Part shown: piece by piece, positions 17,950 through 26,659 of the stretch
How positions within the stretch are numbered: the first letter of the stretch is position 1
Layout of the letters: the number at the start of each line of letters is the position of its first letter
Assembly (NCBI GenBank): GCA_009692685.1
Contig: SHYS01000005.1
Coordinates: 1-64,000 of the forward strand
Direction of reading: 5' to 3'
DNA: 64,000 nt
Source of the DNA: Dehalococcoidia bacterium
Lineage (GTDB): Bacteria > Chloroflexota > Dehalococcoidia > UBA2979
Translations under genes and position numbers: made by a program
Notes under the pieces: model-generated
The model's database searches: none
What the model was told of the DNA's origin: nothing
Seen by the model: the letters and a program-made list of their open reading frames with translations, nothing else

Positions 17950-17956
17950 CCGCTTC

Positions 17957-18643
17957 TTGAACACACGCGCAGGCTCCGCCACAGAGTCCCACAGCCCCGC
18001 CACGTCCACCCTCGACACTACGCCGGACCTGCGCATCGGCGTGCTCGCCATGCAGGGCGACTTCGCCGAACACATCAAACACCTCCGCGCTCTCGGCATC
18101 GCTGGCCTGGAGCCGATCGAGGTGCGGACCGCCGCGCAGCTCGAGGCCTGCGACGGCCTCATCATCCCCGGCGGCGAGAGCACGACCATCGCGCGCTTGC
18201 TCCTCGCCTTCGACCTCATGGAACCGCTACGCGCTCGGATTGCCGCGGGACTCCCGGTGTGGGGTACCTGCGCCGGGGCGATCATGCTCGCCCGCGAGGT
18301 GCCCGCTCTCGACCGTCCTCCGATCGGCGCGATGGACATCACCGTCGACCGCAACGCCTTCGGGCGCCAGATCGATTCCTTCGAGGCAGACCTCGATGTG
18401 CGCGGCATTGACGACGGTCCGCTGCACGCGGTCTTCATCCGCGCCCCCGTGATCAGTCGCGTCGGCCCGGGCGTCGAAGTGCTCGCCGCTCTCGCGGATG
18501 GCCGCGTCGTCGCCTGTCGCGAGGGTGTGCTGCTCGCCACCTCGTTCCACCCAGAGCTGACGAGCGACACGCGCTTTCACCAGCTGTTTGTCGAGCTCGT
18601 TCGGGAGGCGCGTCGTGCTCGCGCCATCGAGGTGGTCTCGTGA
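17957..18643 (+). CDS. pdxT: Pyridoxal 5'-phosphate synthase, glutaminase PdxT
   Basis: The class I glutaminase that feeds ammonia to PdxS. The family start IGVLAMQGDFAEHIKHL is intact, as are GGESTT, the nucleophile in VWGTCAGAIML and the catalytic His/Glu in SFHPELT. The start is ambiguous. A TTG at 17957 fits the 7-nt spacing to pdxS and adds about 25 unmatched residues before the family start. No ATG precedes the conserved region except inside pdxS. The stop overlaps the next gene by 4 nt. Confidence 0.93.
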   Translation: MNTRAGSATESHSPATSTLDTTPDLRIGVLAMQGDFAEHIKHLRALGIAGLEPIEVRTAAQLEACDGLIIPGGESTTIARLLLAFDLMEPLRARIAAGLPVWGTCAGAIMLAREVPALDRPPIGAMDITVDRNAFGRQIDSFEADLDVRGIDDGPLHAVFIRAPVISRVGPGVEVLAALADGRVVACREGVLLATSFHPELTSDTRFHQLFVELVREARRARAIEVVS

Positions 18644-19638
18644 CTCCTGCCCGTAACGGTCGAGGCGATGACGTGAGTACCGTGCCGGACGCGCATGGCG
18701 TGCGCCCTGCTGACCTCGTCGCGCTCGTCGGTTTCGACGACGAGGTGTACGAGAACCATGCCTTCGCGCGTGAGCGACTGGCGCGACCCGGCGAGCCGCT
18801 GCGGCCGCTGGAGGCCACCATCGAGCAGTGGCTCGGCCGCGGGCGGCGCACTTGGATCGATGTGCGCGGGCGCCAGATCGAGGGCATCGCCACGGCTCGT
18901 GAGCTGGGCACCCGCGTCTGGGTCATCGATGCGCTCGTCGACGCGTCGGATGCCGCCGTCACCGAAGCCAGAGACGTCTTCACCGCGCTGCTCCGTAAGG
19001 CCCGCGACACCGCCCTAAGGGATCGCGTGACGCATTTGCTCCTGCGTACTCGCTTCGAATCCCCGGCCTACCTCGCCGCGATGCGCTGCGGTTTCAAGCA
19101 GGTGCGTGTCGAGGAGGTCTGGACGGGCACTCTCGACACCGCGATCGCCGCCGAGGACGGCGCCGTGGTGATACGTCGCGCCAGCGATCACGATGACTTT
19201 GGCCGCTTCCAGCTGTTCAACCGCCTCCTGCCGCTCGACGCACGTGAGGCGTTCGCCCTCTCCCTAGATGAGTGGCAGCGCACCCGCGAGCGTCGCTGGC
19301 TGCAGCGTGGCGGGTCGGAGTGGGTCGCCCTTGTCAATGACGCCGTCGCCGGCACGCTGCAGATCCACCCCGGCGACCACCCGCAGCTCGAGGTGCTGGC
19401 CGAGACGCAGGAGTGCGCCACGGTCCTTATCGATCACGCGCGGGGCATCCTGCAGCGCCGCAATGCCGCCGATGTCCTCGCAGTCGCGCCTGCGACGGTC
19501 CCGGCGATTGGCGCAGCGCTGGCCTTGAACGGCCTCGGACGCCAGGGCGAGTTCGTGGCGCTTTGCCTGCGGCTCGCCCGTCCCATCGCAGCCACCGAAC
19601 GCGCACGGTCTCGATTGGCGGTACCCACTCGTGGTTGA
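18640..19638 (+). CDS. GNAT-like N-acetyltransferase (double domain)
   Basis: A 332-residue protein whose layout suggests two degenerate GNAT folds in tandem. The first covers about residues 70-155 (RTWIDVRGRQIEGIATARELG ... LLLRTRFESPAYLAAMRCGFKQ). The second covers about 180-315 (VIRRASDHDDFGRFQLFNRLLP ... ALALNGLGRQGEFVALCLRL). The acetyl-CoA pyrophosphate loop is not obvious. It starts with GTG at 18640, overlapping pdxT (GTGA), and ends 8 nt inside the ATPase gene. Substrate unknown. Confidence 0.6.
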   Translation: MTPARNGRGDDVSTVPDAHGVRPADLVALVGFDDEVYENHAFARERLARPGEPLRPLEATIEQWLGRGRRTWIDVRGRQIEGIATARELGTRVWVIDALVDASDAAVTEARDVFTALLRKARDTALRDRVTHLLLRTRFESPAYLAAMRCGFKQVRVEEVWTGTLDTAIAAEDGAVVIRRASDHDDFGRFQLFNRLLPLDAREAFALSLDEWQRTRERRWLQRGGSEWVALVNDAVAGTLQIHPGDHPQLEVLAETQECATVLIDHARGILQRRNAADVLAVAPATVPAIGAALALNGLGRQGEFVALCLRLARPIAATERARSRLAVPTRG

Positions 19639-21376
19639 TGAACCGACCTTCGGCGATGGCGCCCCCGACGTTCGCGCCAGCGACGACGCAGCGGCGGGCG
19701 CCACCACCCTCGAGGAGGTGGAGCTCCTCGTCGAGCGGCTCCCCGCCCGCGTCTCCGAGGCGGTGCGTGCCCACGGCCTTGATGGACTCCTCGAGGTAGT
19801 CCTCGACCTTGGTCGCGTCCCGACGGCGCGCTATCCGCAGGGCGAGGTCGTGCTCTCCTCCGACGGCGTGCAGGACCAGGAGATCGAGCAGGTCGTCGCC
19901 CAGCTCTCCGCCTTCGGAGAGGACAATCGCGCCGGCATTCCGCGCACGCTGCATCGCATCTCCGCGATCCGCAACCGCCGAGGCCGCATCGTCGGGCTCA
20001 CGCTGCGCATCGGGCGCAGCGTGCAGGGCTCGGCCGGTCTCGTGCGCGACATGTTCGAGGACGGCCGCAGCGTGCTGCTGCTCGGCGCACCGGGCGTCGG
20101 CAAGACCACGATGCTCCGCGAGGCGGCACGTATCCTCGCCGACGAACTCAACAAACGCGTCATTATCGTCGACACCTCGAACGAGATCGGCGGCGACGGC
20201 GACATCCCGCACGCCGCCATCGGACGCGCGCGCCGCATGCAGGTACAGCGCCCCGAGCTGCAGCACCAAGTCATGATCGAAGCGGTTGAGAACCACACCC
20301 CCGAGGTCATTGTCATTGATGAGATCGGCTCCAGCCTCGAAGCCGAGGCGGCGCGCACCATCGCCGAGCGCGGCGTGCAGCTCATCGGCACCGCGCACGG
20401 CAACACGCTCCAGAACCTGATGCAAAACCCCACGCTCTCCGACCTCATCGGCGGCATTGAGTCCGTCACGCTCTCCGACGAAGAAGCGCGCCGTCGCGGC
20501 ACCCAGAAGACGGTCCTCGAGCGTCGCAATCCCCCCACCTTCGATGCCCTAGTCGAGATCCAGGCCTTCAATCGTGTCGCCGTGCACCAGGACATCGCCG
20601 CGACCGTCGACGCGCTGTTGCGCGGCTTCGAGGGCGAGGCCGAGGTCCGCACCATCGGCGCGCAAGGCGAGATTGCCTCAGTCGAACGCATCACCGTGCA
20701 AGATCGGCCCGAGCCCGCCTCACCCATACGCCGCCCTGAAGATGGTCTAGGCTCCTTCGGTCGGGAGCCACGGCGGATCTCCGCCGATCGGCCTCGACGG
20801 TCGATGATCGAGGATGCAGGCTCGACCGGTCCCGGTGCCTCGACCCCCGGCTCGCCCGGCGCCCAGCGCCGCATCATGCCCTTCGGCATCAGCCGCACCC
20901 GCCTCGAGGAGGCGATCTCCACCACGCGGGCCAACGCCGCGGTCGTCGAAAGCATCCGCGACGCCGATGCGGTGATCACCCTGCGCCCGTACTACCGCAG
21001 GCGCTCCGGTCCGCTGCGCGACGCCGAGGCGCGCGGCATCCCCGTCTACGTCCTGCGCAACAACAGCGAGCGCCAGATCGAGCAATCGCTCTTCGCGATG
21101 CGGCACGGCGCAACGCCCACCGATCCCACCACCGGCGCGCTCCGCGAGGCCGAAGAGGCGATCGCGGCTGTCACCTTCGGGCGCACTCCACAGGTGGAGC
21201 TGGTGCCGCAGAGCCCCTACCTCCGCCGCCTGCAACATGAGCTGGTCGGACGTCACGGGCAGCGCTCGGTCTCACGAGGGCGCGAGCCCTATCGCCGTGT
21301 CGTGGTCACGGCTGGTGACCGCCTCGAAGACCTGCCCTGGCACAACGACGACTCCAGCGACGACGACGGCAGCTAA
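19631..21376 (+). CDS. R3H domain AAA ATPase (Ycf45/SpoIIIAA-like)
   Basis: A 581-residue protein. The N-terminal part (about 30-140) resembles the SpoIIIAA/Ycf45 accessory domain. An AAA core follows, with Walker A GAPGVGKTTMLREAARIL, Walker B VIVIDEIGSSLEAEAARTI and sensor-like GTAHGNTLQNL. A low-complexity linker (about 355-410) precedes a C-terminal R3H domain with RNNSERQIEQSLF, which binds single-stranded nucleic acid. Homologues occur in cyanobacteria, plastids and Chloroflexota; their role is unsettled. The start is GTG, overlapping the previous gene by 8 nt. Confidence 0.88.
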   Translation: MVDEPTFGDGAPDVRASDDAAAGATTLEEVELLVERLPARVSEAVRAHGLDGLLEVVLDLGRVPTARYPQGEVVLSSDGVQDQEIEQVVAQLSAFGEDNRAGIPRTLHRISAIRNRRGRIVGLTLRIGRSVQGSAGLVRDMFEDGRSVLLLGAPGVGKTTMLREAARILADELNKRVIIVDTSNEIGGDGDIPHAAIGRARRMQVQRPELQHQVMIEAVENHTPEVIVIDEIGSSLEAEAARTIAERGVQLIGTAHGNTLQNLMQNPTLSDLIGGIESVTLSDEEARRRGTQKTVLERRNPPTFDALVEIQAFNRVAVHQDIAATVDALLRGFEGEAEVRTIGAQGEIASVERITVQDRPEPASPIRRPEDGLGSFGREPRRISADRPRRSMIEDAGSTGPGASTPGSPGAQRRIMPFGISRTRLEEAISTTRANAAVVESIRDADAVITLRPYYRRRSGPLRDAEARGIPVYVLRNNSERQIEQSLFAMRHGATPTDPTTGALREAEEAIAAVTFGRTPQVELVPQSPYLRRLQHELVGRHGQRSVSRGREPYRRVVVTAGDRLEDLPWHNDDSSDDDGS

Positions 21377-21379
21377 CCG

Positions 21380-22003
21380 GTGACAGGCGTGGGCGCGACT
21401 CTGGGCAAGTTCGTTGCCTTCGAGGGCGGCGAGGGTGCGGGCAAATCGACACAGATCGCCCTTATCCAGACGCTCGCGCGCGACGCCGGCCTCGATGTGG
21501 TCACGGCGCGCGAGCCCGGCGGCACGCCTTTTGGTGAGTCGCTCCGCGAAGCCCTGCTTCATGGGCGCCCGGCCTCAGCGCCCGCCGAACTCCTCGCCTT
21601 CAGTGCCGCCCGCGCCGAACTCGTCGAGGCAGTGCTCACGCCCGCGCTTTCAAGGGGCGCGCTGGTACTCTGCGACCGCTTCAGCGGGTCGACCGTGGCC
21701 TACCAGCAGTACGGCCGCGGCCTCGACGCGGCGTTGGTGGCCCGGGCTATCGAGCTGGCAACGGATGGGCTCACGCCCGACCTGAACGTGCTCCTTGACC
21801 TCGCGCCCGCTGCGGGCCTCGAACGCGCGGGCGCGCCCTCCGACCGCTTCGAGCGCGAAGGGCTGGCCTTTCACGAGCGCGTCCGCGCCGGATTCCTCGC
21901 GCAGGCCGCCGCCGAACCGGATCGCTGGGTGGTGCTCGATGCCACGCTCGCGCCGGAAGCGCTCGCGCGCGAAACGTTCGAGACGATTCGCCTGCTCCGC
22001 TAG
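21380..22003 (+). CDS. tmk: Thymidylate kinase
   Basis: A 207-residue enzyme that phosphorylates dTMP to dTDP. P-loop FEGGEGAGKSTQIALIQ, the DRF motif in LCDRFSGSTVAYQQYGRGLD and the lid-side REPGGTPFGESLREALL are present. The start is GTG at 21380, 3 nt after the R3H ATPase stop, so it is probably coupled. Length is typical. Confidence 0.95.
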   Translation: MTGVGATLGKFVAFEGGEGAGKSTQIALIQTLARDAGLDVVTAREPGGTPFGESLREALLHGRPASAPAELLAFSAARAELVEAVLTPALSRGALVLCDRFSGSTVAYQQYGRGLDAALVARAIELATDGLTPDLNVLLDLAPAAGLERAGAPSDRFEREGLAFHERVRAGFLAQAAAEPDRWVVLDATLAPEALARETFETIRLLR

Positions 22004-22147
22004 CGTCGCTGCCTGACGGCTGTCTCGCTGCGGTCTGCCACCTCGATGTCGAACCCTTGAGGCCTTGCCGAACACGTTACGTCGCGCTTGTGCCGCCTCC
22101 GACCACGTCGATGATTGCCAGAGAACGGAATGGACCGGAGCCCTCAG

Positions 22148-22405
22148 ATGCAGGCTGTCCTTTGCGATGTGTGCGACCGCAAGATCCTCGGTACTGCGTA
22201 CGAAATGCACCTCATTCGTGGCCAGGGAGCCAAGCCCGAGAACGGCACAAAACTCGCGCACCGACGCGGCTCGAATCAGATCTACCTGTGCGGCGGCTGT
22301 GGCGACTGGCTGAAACAGGCGCTGGACCACCTGACCGAGTGGTTCCGGGCCCTTCGCGAATCCGAGGCCATGCTCCACCCGAGCTTACGATTGTCCGAGG
22401 AATAG
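22148..22405 (+). CDS. Small zinc-ribbon-like protein
   Basis: An 85-residue protein with two cysteine pairs (CDVC near residue 6 and CGGC near residue 52), a typical zinc-ribbon arrangement, followed by an amphipathic C-terminal helix. ATG 22148 is chosen because the conserved part begins directly after it; an in-frame ATG at 22115 adds unconserved residues. It stands alone after tmk and is followed by a strong palindromic terminator. The function is unknown. Confidence 0.6.
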   Translation: MQAVLCDVCDRKILGTAYEMHLIRGQGAKPENGTKLAHRRGSNQIYLCGGCGDWLKQALDHLTEWFRALRESEAMLHPSLRLSEE

Positions 22406-22434
22406 GCACGGCCTCGGTGGAGCCCGACCGCCAC

Positions 22435-22480
22435 ACAAACGTAACAGGCGGGCCCGCGCGGGCCCGCCTGTTACGTTTGT
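22435..22480. terminator. Perfect 46-bp palindrome, bidirectional terminator
   Basis: Arms 22435-22457 and 22458-22480 are fully complementary (23 bp, outer end ACAAACGTAACAGGC). On the plus strand the stem is followed by TTCTTCTTC. It lies between the convergent zinc-protein and thiolase genes, where a two-way terminator is expected. Confidence 0.88.
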
Positions 22481-22531
22481 TCTTCTTCGAAGGGCCCGCA
22501 GTCGGCCGGGCCGGCCGACACCACGGGTGAG

Positions 22532-23707
22532 CTAGCTGATGCGCTCGAAGATCGAGGCGATGCCCTGGCCGCCGCCGATGCACAGGGACACCAAGCCGTA
22601 GCGGCCACCGGTGCGCTCCAGCTCGTGCATCACTTTCACCGTCAGGATCGCGCCCGTCGCGCCGACCGGGTGGCCGAGGGCGACCGCGCCGCCGTTCGGG
22701 TTCGTCTTCTCCGCCGGCAGCCCGAGAGCGGTCGAGCAGGCCACAGCCACCGCCGCGAACGCCTCGTTCAGCTCGATCACGTCGAGGTCTTCGATCCTCA
22801 GGCCGGTCTTCGCCAGCACCTTCTCGATCGCCGGGATCGGCCCCGAACCCATGATCGAGGGGTCAACACCTGACTCGGCGCGTCCCACCAGACGCATCCG
22901 CGGGGTCAGCCCCAGCTCGCGCGCCTTGGCGGCCGTGGTCACGACCAGCGCGGCGGCGCCGTCGTTAATCCCGGATGAGTTACCGGCGGTGACACTGCCA
23001 CCGTCCTTGAAGGCGGCGCGCAACTTGCCGAGAGCCTCTAGTGACGTCGCGCGCGGGTGCTCGTCCGTGTCGAACGTGATCGTGTCCCGGCCCTTGCGAA
23101 CCTCAAGAGGCAGGATCTGCTCCTTGAAGTAGCCAGCGTCGATGGCCGCTCGCGCACGCTCCTGTGAGCGGATCGCGTACTCGTCCTGGACGGAACGCGA
23201 CACCTCGTAGCGCTCGGCGAGGTTCTCCGCCGTGATGCCCATCGGTACGTTCTCGAACGGGTCGGTCACGAGGTCCATCGTGCCGTCCTCGAGCGCGCCA
23301 TCGCCCAGGCGGTAGCCGAACCGCGCCTTGCGCAGGTAGTACGGCATCATGCTCATGTTCTCGGTGCCGCCTGCGACTACCACCTCGGCGTCACCGGTCT
23401 GCAGCCAGCGCGCCGCTGTGTTGATCGCCTCCAAGCCCGAGCCGCAGATGCGGTTCACCGTGTACGCCGGCGTTTCGATCGGCATCCCCGCCTTGATCGA
23501 GGCGACGCGGGCGATGTAGCCGTCCTCCGCTACCTGGCCCACGCAGCCGAGGATCACCTGATCGATCTGCTCCGGCGACAGTCCGGCCCGCTTCACAGCT
23601 TCGCGGATGACCGTCGCACCGAGGTCCGACGCCGATGTCTCGCTAAGCGATCCGCCCAGCGTGCCGATGGCCGTACGCACTCCGCTGACAATCACAACGT
23701 CTTCCAC
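22532..23707 (-). CDS. Acetyl-CoA acetyltransferase (thiolase)
   Basis: A 391-residue thiolase that joins or cleaves acyl-CoA at the beta-keto position. Catalytic Cys88 lies in NRICGSGLEAINTA, the histidine in GGAVALGHPVGATGA and the second cysteine in SLCIGGGQG near the C-terminus, so all three active-site blocks are present. GTG 23707 (VEDVVIVSGVRTAIG) follows GAGGGGGTCACC and gives the usual length; the longer frame to 23752 is not needed. It is transcribed away from thrB. Direction of the reaction (synthesis or beta-oxidation) is open. Confidence 0.93.
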   Translation of the reverse strand: MEDVVIVSGVRTAIGTLGGSLSETSASDLGATVIREAVKRAGLSPEQIDQVILGCVGQVAEDGYIARVASIKAGMPIETPAYTVNRICGSGLEAINTAARWLQTGDAEVVVAGGTENMSMMPYYLRKARFGYRLGDGALEDGTMDLVTDPFENVPMGITAENLAERYEVSRSVQDEYAIRSQERARAAIDAGYFKEQILPLEVRKGRDTITFDTDEHPRATSLEALGKLRAAFKDGGSVTAGNSSGINDGAAALVVTTAAKARELGLTPRMRLVGRAESGVDPSIMGSGPIPAIEKVLAKTGLRIEDLDVIELNEAFAAVAVACSTALGLPAEKTNPNGGAVALGHPVGATGAILTVKVMHELERTGGRYGLVSLCIGGGQGIASIFERIS

Positions 23708-23865
23708 GGTGACCCCCTCGCATCCACCCCACCCGCCGGGGCCTCGTCTCACGACGAATCTGTGGCGAACTCACGCCTTCCGGCCCGGAAAGTATACCGA
23801 AGCGGGGAAGGGACGTGCGATCCGCCGGATTCGGACGAACTCGCCGCGCCGTCTGCGCTGGTTCG

Positions 23866-23894
23866 TTGCCGATCGATTTGACCGCTCGTACACT
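23866..23894 (+). promoter_or_regulatory. Promoter of thrB, probably leaderless mRNA
   Basis: TTGCCG (23866-23871) and TACACT (23889-23894) are separated by exactly 17 nt. The ATG of thrB is at 23901, 6 nt past the -10, so transcription would start at or next to the start codon. No Shine-Dalgarno is visible before that ATG, which fits a leaderless message. Confidence 0.5.
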
Positions 23895-23900
23895 CGACAC

Positions 23901-24779
23901 ATGCCAGAACGTGTAATGGTCGAGGTGCCTGCGACCTCTGCGAACCTCGGCCCGGGCTTCGACTCGCTGGGCGTCGCGCTCGATTGGACCGCGCGCTTCC
24001 ACTTCGCGCTCTCCACGCGTCAGGAGCGACCCAGAAACGTCATCGAACAGATGGCGCTTACCGCGGCACTCGCGTTCTACACCCGCGCCGCCCTGCCCGC
24101 GCCGCTCGGCATCGATGTTCGATACGAGGGCGATCTCCCGGTCGGTCGCGGCCTGGGCGTTTCGGCGGCCGCTCGCGTCGCGGGCGTCGTCGCCGCTAAC
24201 GAACTCGCCGCGGCGGGACACGCGCCGGATACGCTCCTCGGCATCGCTGTTCACCTTGAGGGCCACGGCGACAACGCGGTTCCCGCGATGCTCGGCGGTC
24301 TGCAGGTCGTGGTCTCCGAAGACGACGCGCTCGTCCACCTGCGTATCGAAGTACCCGACGATCTCCGCGCGGTCCTGCTCGTCCCCGAGTTCTCGATGCC
24401 CACCAACGAGTCGCGCAAGGCCCTCCCCGACCGCCTGACTCGTAACCAGGCGGTGCACAACATCGGTCGCGCAGCGCTCATCGTCGGCGCTATCGCCACC
24501 CGCAAGTACGACCTGCTCAACGTCGCCACCGAGGACGTGCTGCACCAGCCCGCTCGCGCAGGCATCTTCAAGCCGATGTACGAGATCTTCGAGGCTGCGC
24601 GGGCTGCCGGCGCACACGGCGTGTACCTCTCCGGAGGCGGCTCCGCGATCGCGGCCTTCGCAACAGAGCGTTTCGAGGAGGTGGCAGGCGCAATGCGCGA
24701 AGCCGCAGCCGCTCACGGCCACGCCGCGCAAACGCGCGTCTGCAAGCTCGGCGGGCACGGCGCCCGCGTCCTCGACTAG
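23901..24779 (+). CDS. thrB: Homoserine kinase
   Basis: A 292-residue GHMP kinase that phosphorylates homoserine on the threonine branch. The start VEVPATSANLGPGFDSLGVALD is diagnostic, and the ATP loop PVGRGLGVSAAARVAGV and the C-terminal GVYLSGGGSAIAAF are in place. The frame remains open upstream to 23607, but the family start is at the ATG of 23901. It lies 30 nt before lysC, forming an aspartate-family unit. Confidence 0.93.
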   Translation: MPERVMVEVPATSANLGPGFDSLGVALDWTARFHFALSTRQERPRNVIEQMALTAALAFYTRAALPAPLGIDVRYEGDLPVGRGLGVSAAARVAGVVAANELAAAGHAPDTLLGIAVHLEGHGDNAVPAMLGGLQVVVSEDDALVHLRIEVPDDLRAVLLVPEFSMPTNESRKALPDRLTRNQAVHNIGRAALIVGAIATRKYDLLNVATEDVLHQPARAGIFKPMYEIFEAARAAGAHGVYLSGGGSAIAAFATERFEEVAGAMREAAAAHGHAAQTRVCKLGGHGARVLD

Positions 24780-24809
24780 CGAACCTTCCTCGATCACCGG
24801 AGAACGACG

Positions 24810-26033
24810 ATGGCACTGATAGTGCAGAAGTACGGCGGCTCGTCCGTCGGATCCGCCGAACGCATCCAGAACGTCGCACGCCGCATCGAGGCGCGCGCCG
24901 CCGCGGGCGACCGCGTCGTCGCCGTCGTCTCGGCGATGGGCGGCAAGACCGACGAACTCATCGAACTCGCACGCGAACTTACCAAGTCGCCTCCAGCCCG
25001 TGAGATGGACGTGCTCCTCTCTACCGGCGAGATCGTCTCTTCCGCGCTGCTCTCGATGGCACTCCATGAACTCGGCCGCGACACGATCAGCCTCACCGGC
25101 GCCCAGGCGGGAATTCGTACTGACGCCGTCTACGGCCGCGCGCGCATCACCGGTATCGAGACGGACAGGCTCGATCGCGAACTCGCCACCGGCCGCGTCG
25201 TCATCGTCGCCGGCTTCCAGGGAATCTCCGAAGACTTCGATGTCACGACCATCGGTCGAGGCGGCAGCGACACCACGGCCGTCGCGCTGGCTGCGGCCCT
25301 CAAGGCCGACACCTGCGAGATCTATACCGACGTTGCGGGCGTCTACACCGCGGACCCACGCGTCTGCCCGCAGGCACGCCCCCTTCGCGATGTCAGTTAC
25401 GAGGAGATGCTGGAGCTTGCCACCACGGGCGCGCGTGTCATGCACGCCCGTGCCGTCGAGGTGGGCGCGATCTACGGCGTCGAGATCCTCGTTGCCAGTT
25501 CCTTCGATGCAGCAGCGCCGGGCACCATCATCCGCCGGGAGGCCACCATGGAGCAGTCCAACAAAGTCCGCGGCATTGCACACCATGACCAGATCGCCAA
25601 GGTCACCGTCCGCGGTCTCGCCGACCGCCCCGGCATCGCCGCACAGCTCTTCGAACCCCTAGCCACAGCTGGTGTCTCCGTAGACACCATCGTCCAGAAC
25701 GCCAGCGTCGAGAAGCTCACCGATATGACCTTCACCGTCGCCCAGGCCGACCTCGACCACGCGGTTGCCACCGTCACCAACATCCTGCCCGCCCTCGGCG
25801 CCTCCGAGGTGATCTCGGACCCGAACCTTGGCGCGGTCTCGATCGTCGGCACGGGCATGGCCACCAGCCCCGGCTACGCCGCCCTGATGTTCCGCACCCT
25901 CTTCGAGCAGGGCATCAACATCGAGCTGATCTCCACCTCGGAGATCCGCATTACCTGCATCGTGGCGTCAGAGAAGGTCGGCGACGCAGTGCGCGCCCTC
26001 CACGCTGCCTTTGCCCTCGACCAAACGGGGTAA
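24810..26033 (+). CDS. lysC: Aspartate kinase
   Basis: A 407-residue enzyme for the first step of the lysine/threonine/methionine family. The KYGGSSVG motif at the N-terminus, the TIGRGGSDTTAVAL substrate loop and DPRVCPQARP are intact. Two ACT domains lie in the C-terminal 150 residues (VTVRGLADRPGIAAQLFEPL and VSIVGTGMATSPGYAALMF), the usual site of lysine and/or threonine feedback. The ATG follows CCGGAGAACGACG. asd, dapA and dapB for the next steps are at 56-60 kb. Confidence 0.97.
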   Translation: MALIVQKYGGSSVGSAERIQNVARRIEARAAAGDRVVAVVSAMGGKTDELIELARELTKSPPAREMDVLLSTGEIVSSALLSMALHELGRDTISLTGAQAGIRTDAVYGRARITGIETDRLDRELATGRVVIVAGFQGISEDFDVTTIGRGGSDTTAVALAAALKADTCEIYTDVAGVYTADPRVCPQARPLRDVSYEEMLELATTGARVMHARAVEVGAIYGVEILVASSFDAAAPGTIIRREATMEQSNKVRGIAHHDQIAKVTVRGLADRPGIAAQLFEPLATAGVSVDTIVQNASVEKLTDMTFTVAQADLDHAVATVTNILPALGASEVISDPNLGAVSIVGTGMATSPGYAALMFRTLFEQGINIELISTSEIRITCIVASEKVGDAVRALHAAFALDQTG

Positions 26034-26149
26034 CGCGAAAGCAACTGCTGACTTGCCTATGCCTGTTATCCTCGCGTTCGAGGAAGCAGCCGTGGCTTGA
26101 GCGCCACGATCCGCCTCAACCCGAGCTCTGCGAGGTCTGCCACAATGCT

Positions 26150-26386
26150 GTGGCCTCTGGTCTTGATGTCGAGAACGAGCACGCGCTCGTCCGTCTGGCA
26201 ACTAGCCTGTTGGTCGGCAACCTCGCGGACATGGGCGGCGGTCCGACGGCGTTCGCCAGCGTCGCGGTCGGGTTCTTCCCACCGGTTGATCGCGGACCGA
26301 TCCACGCCTTCCAGCCGCGTCATTGGTACTGGGCACTGTTTTTCGAACCAAGGGTGGGAGTGGTCTTGCGGGAAGGAATGCCTTGA
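26150..26386 (+). pseudogene. Possible degenerate small gene, upstream member of a coupled pair
   Basis: The frame reads ELCEVCHNAVASGLDVENEHALVRLATSLLVGNL..., with a CxxC and ordered-looking helices. It is open well upstream of the first usable GTG (26150) but has no proper start or ribosome site. Its TGA (26384-26386) overlaps the next ATG as TGATG, a typical coupling signal. The 626-nt stretch between lysC and dnaE holds only this pair. No family recognised; it may also be non-coding. Confidence 0.3.
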
Positions 26387-26544
26387 TGGCGACTCAGCCG
26401 CGAAAGCTCAAGGAGCTTTATCTTGCGTACCTTTGAGGCGAGGCTACATTCGAGGAAGTCATCAAACTCTCAGAAGCACAGATCGCGGAGCGGGAGCGCC
26501 AGCAACACCTCGATGAGGACAGCTTGGCCTCGCCTCGAACGTGA
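26386..26544 (+). pseudogene. Small gene interrupted by an in-frame TGA
   Basis: Read through, the frame gives ATQPRKLKELYLAYL-stop-GEATFEEVIKLSEAQIAERERQQ, 52 residues of plausible helical protein. The TGA at 26434-26436 interrupts what looks like a continuous YLAYLxGEATFEEV segment. A single base change (CGA or GGA to TGA) would explain it. It is coupled to the preceding remnant by TGATG. The family is unknown; its size suits an antitoxin or other small helper, which is speculation. Confidence 0.4.
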
Positions 26545-26659
26545 CGCAGGCTAACACTGGCGCCTCACTTGCCCGCGGTGGTACAGTCCCGGAGCCGACG
26601 AGCCGCACGCCCGTTCGCGTAATCAGGTAAGCCGTTACTCGTTTCGCGAGGCGCCCCTC

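Noticed and set aside
23643..25586. Minus-strand frame of about 650 codons opposite thrB and lysC
   Set aside because: Shadow of two well-identified plus-strand genes; low-complexity translation and no start signal.
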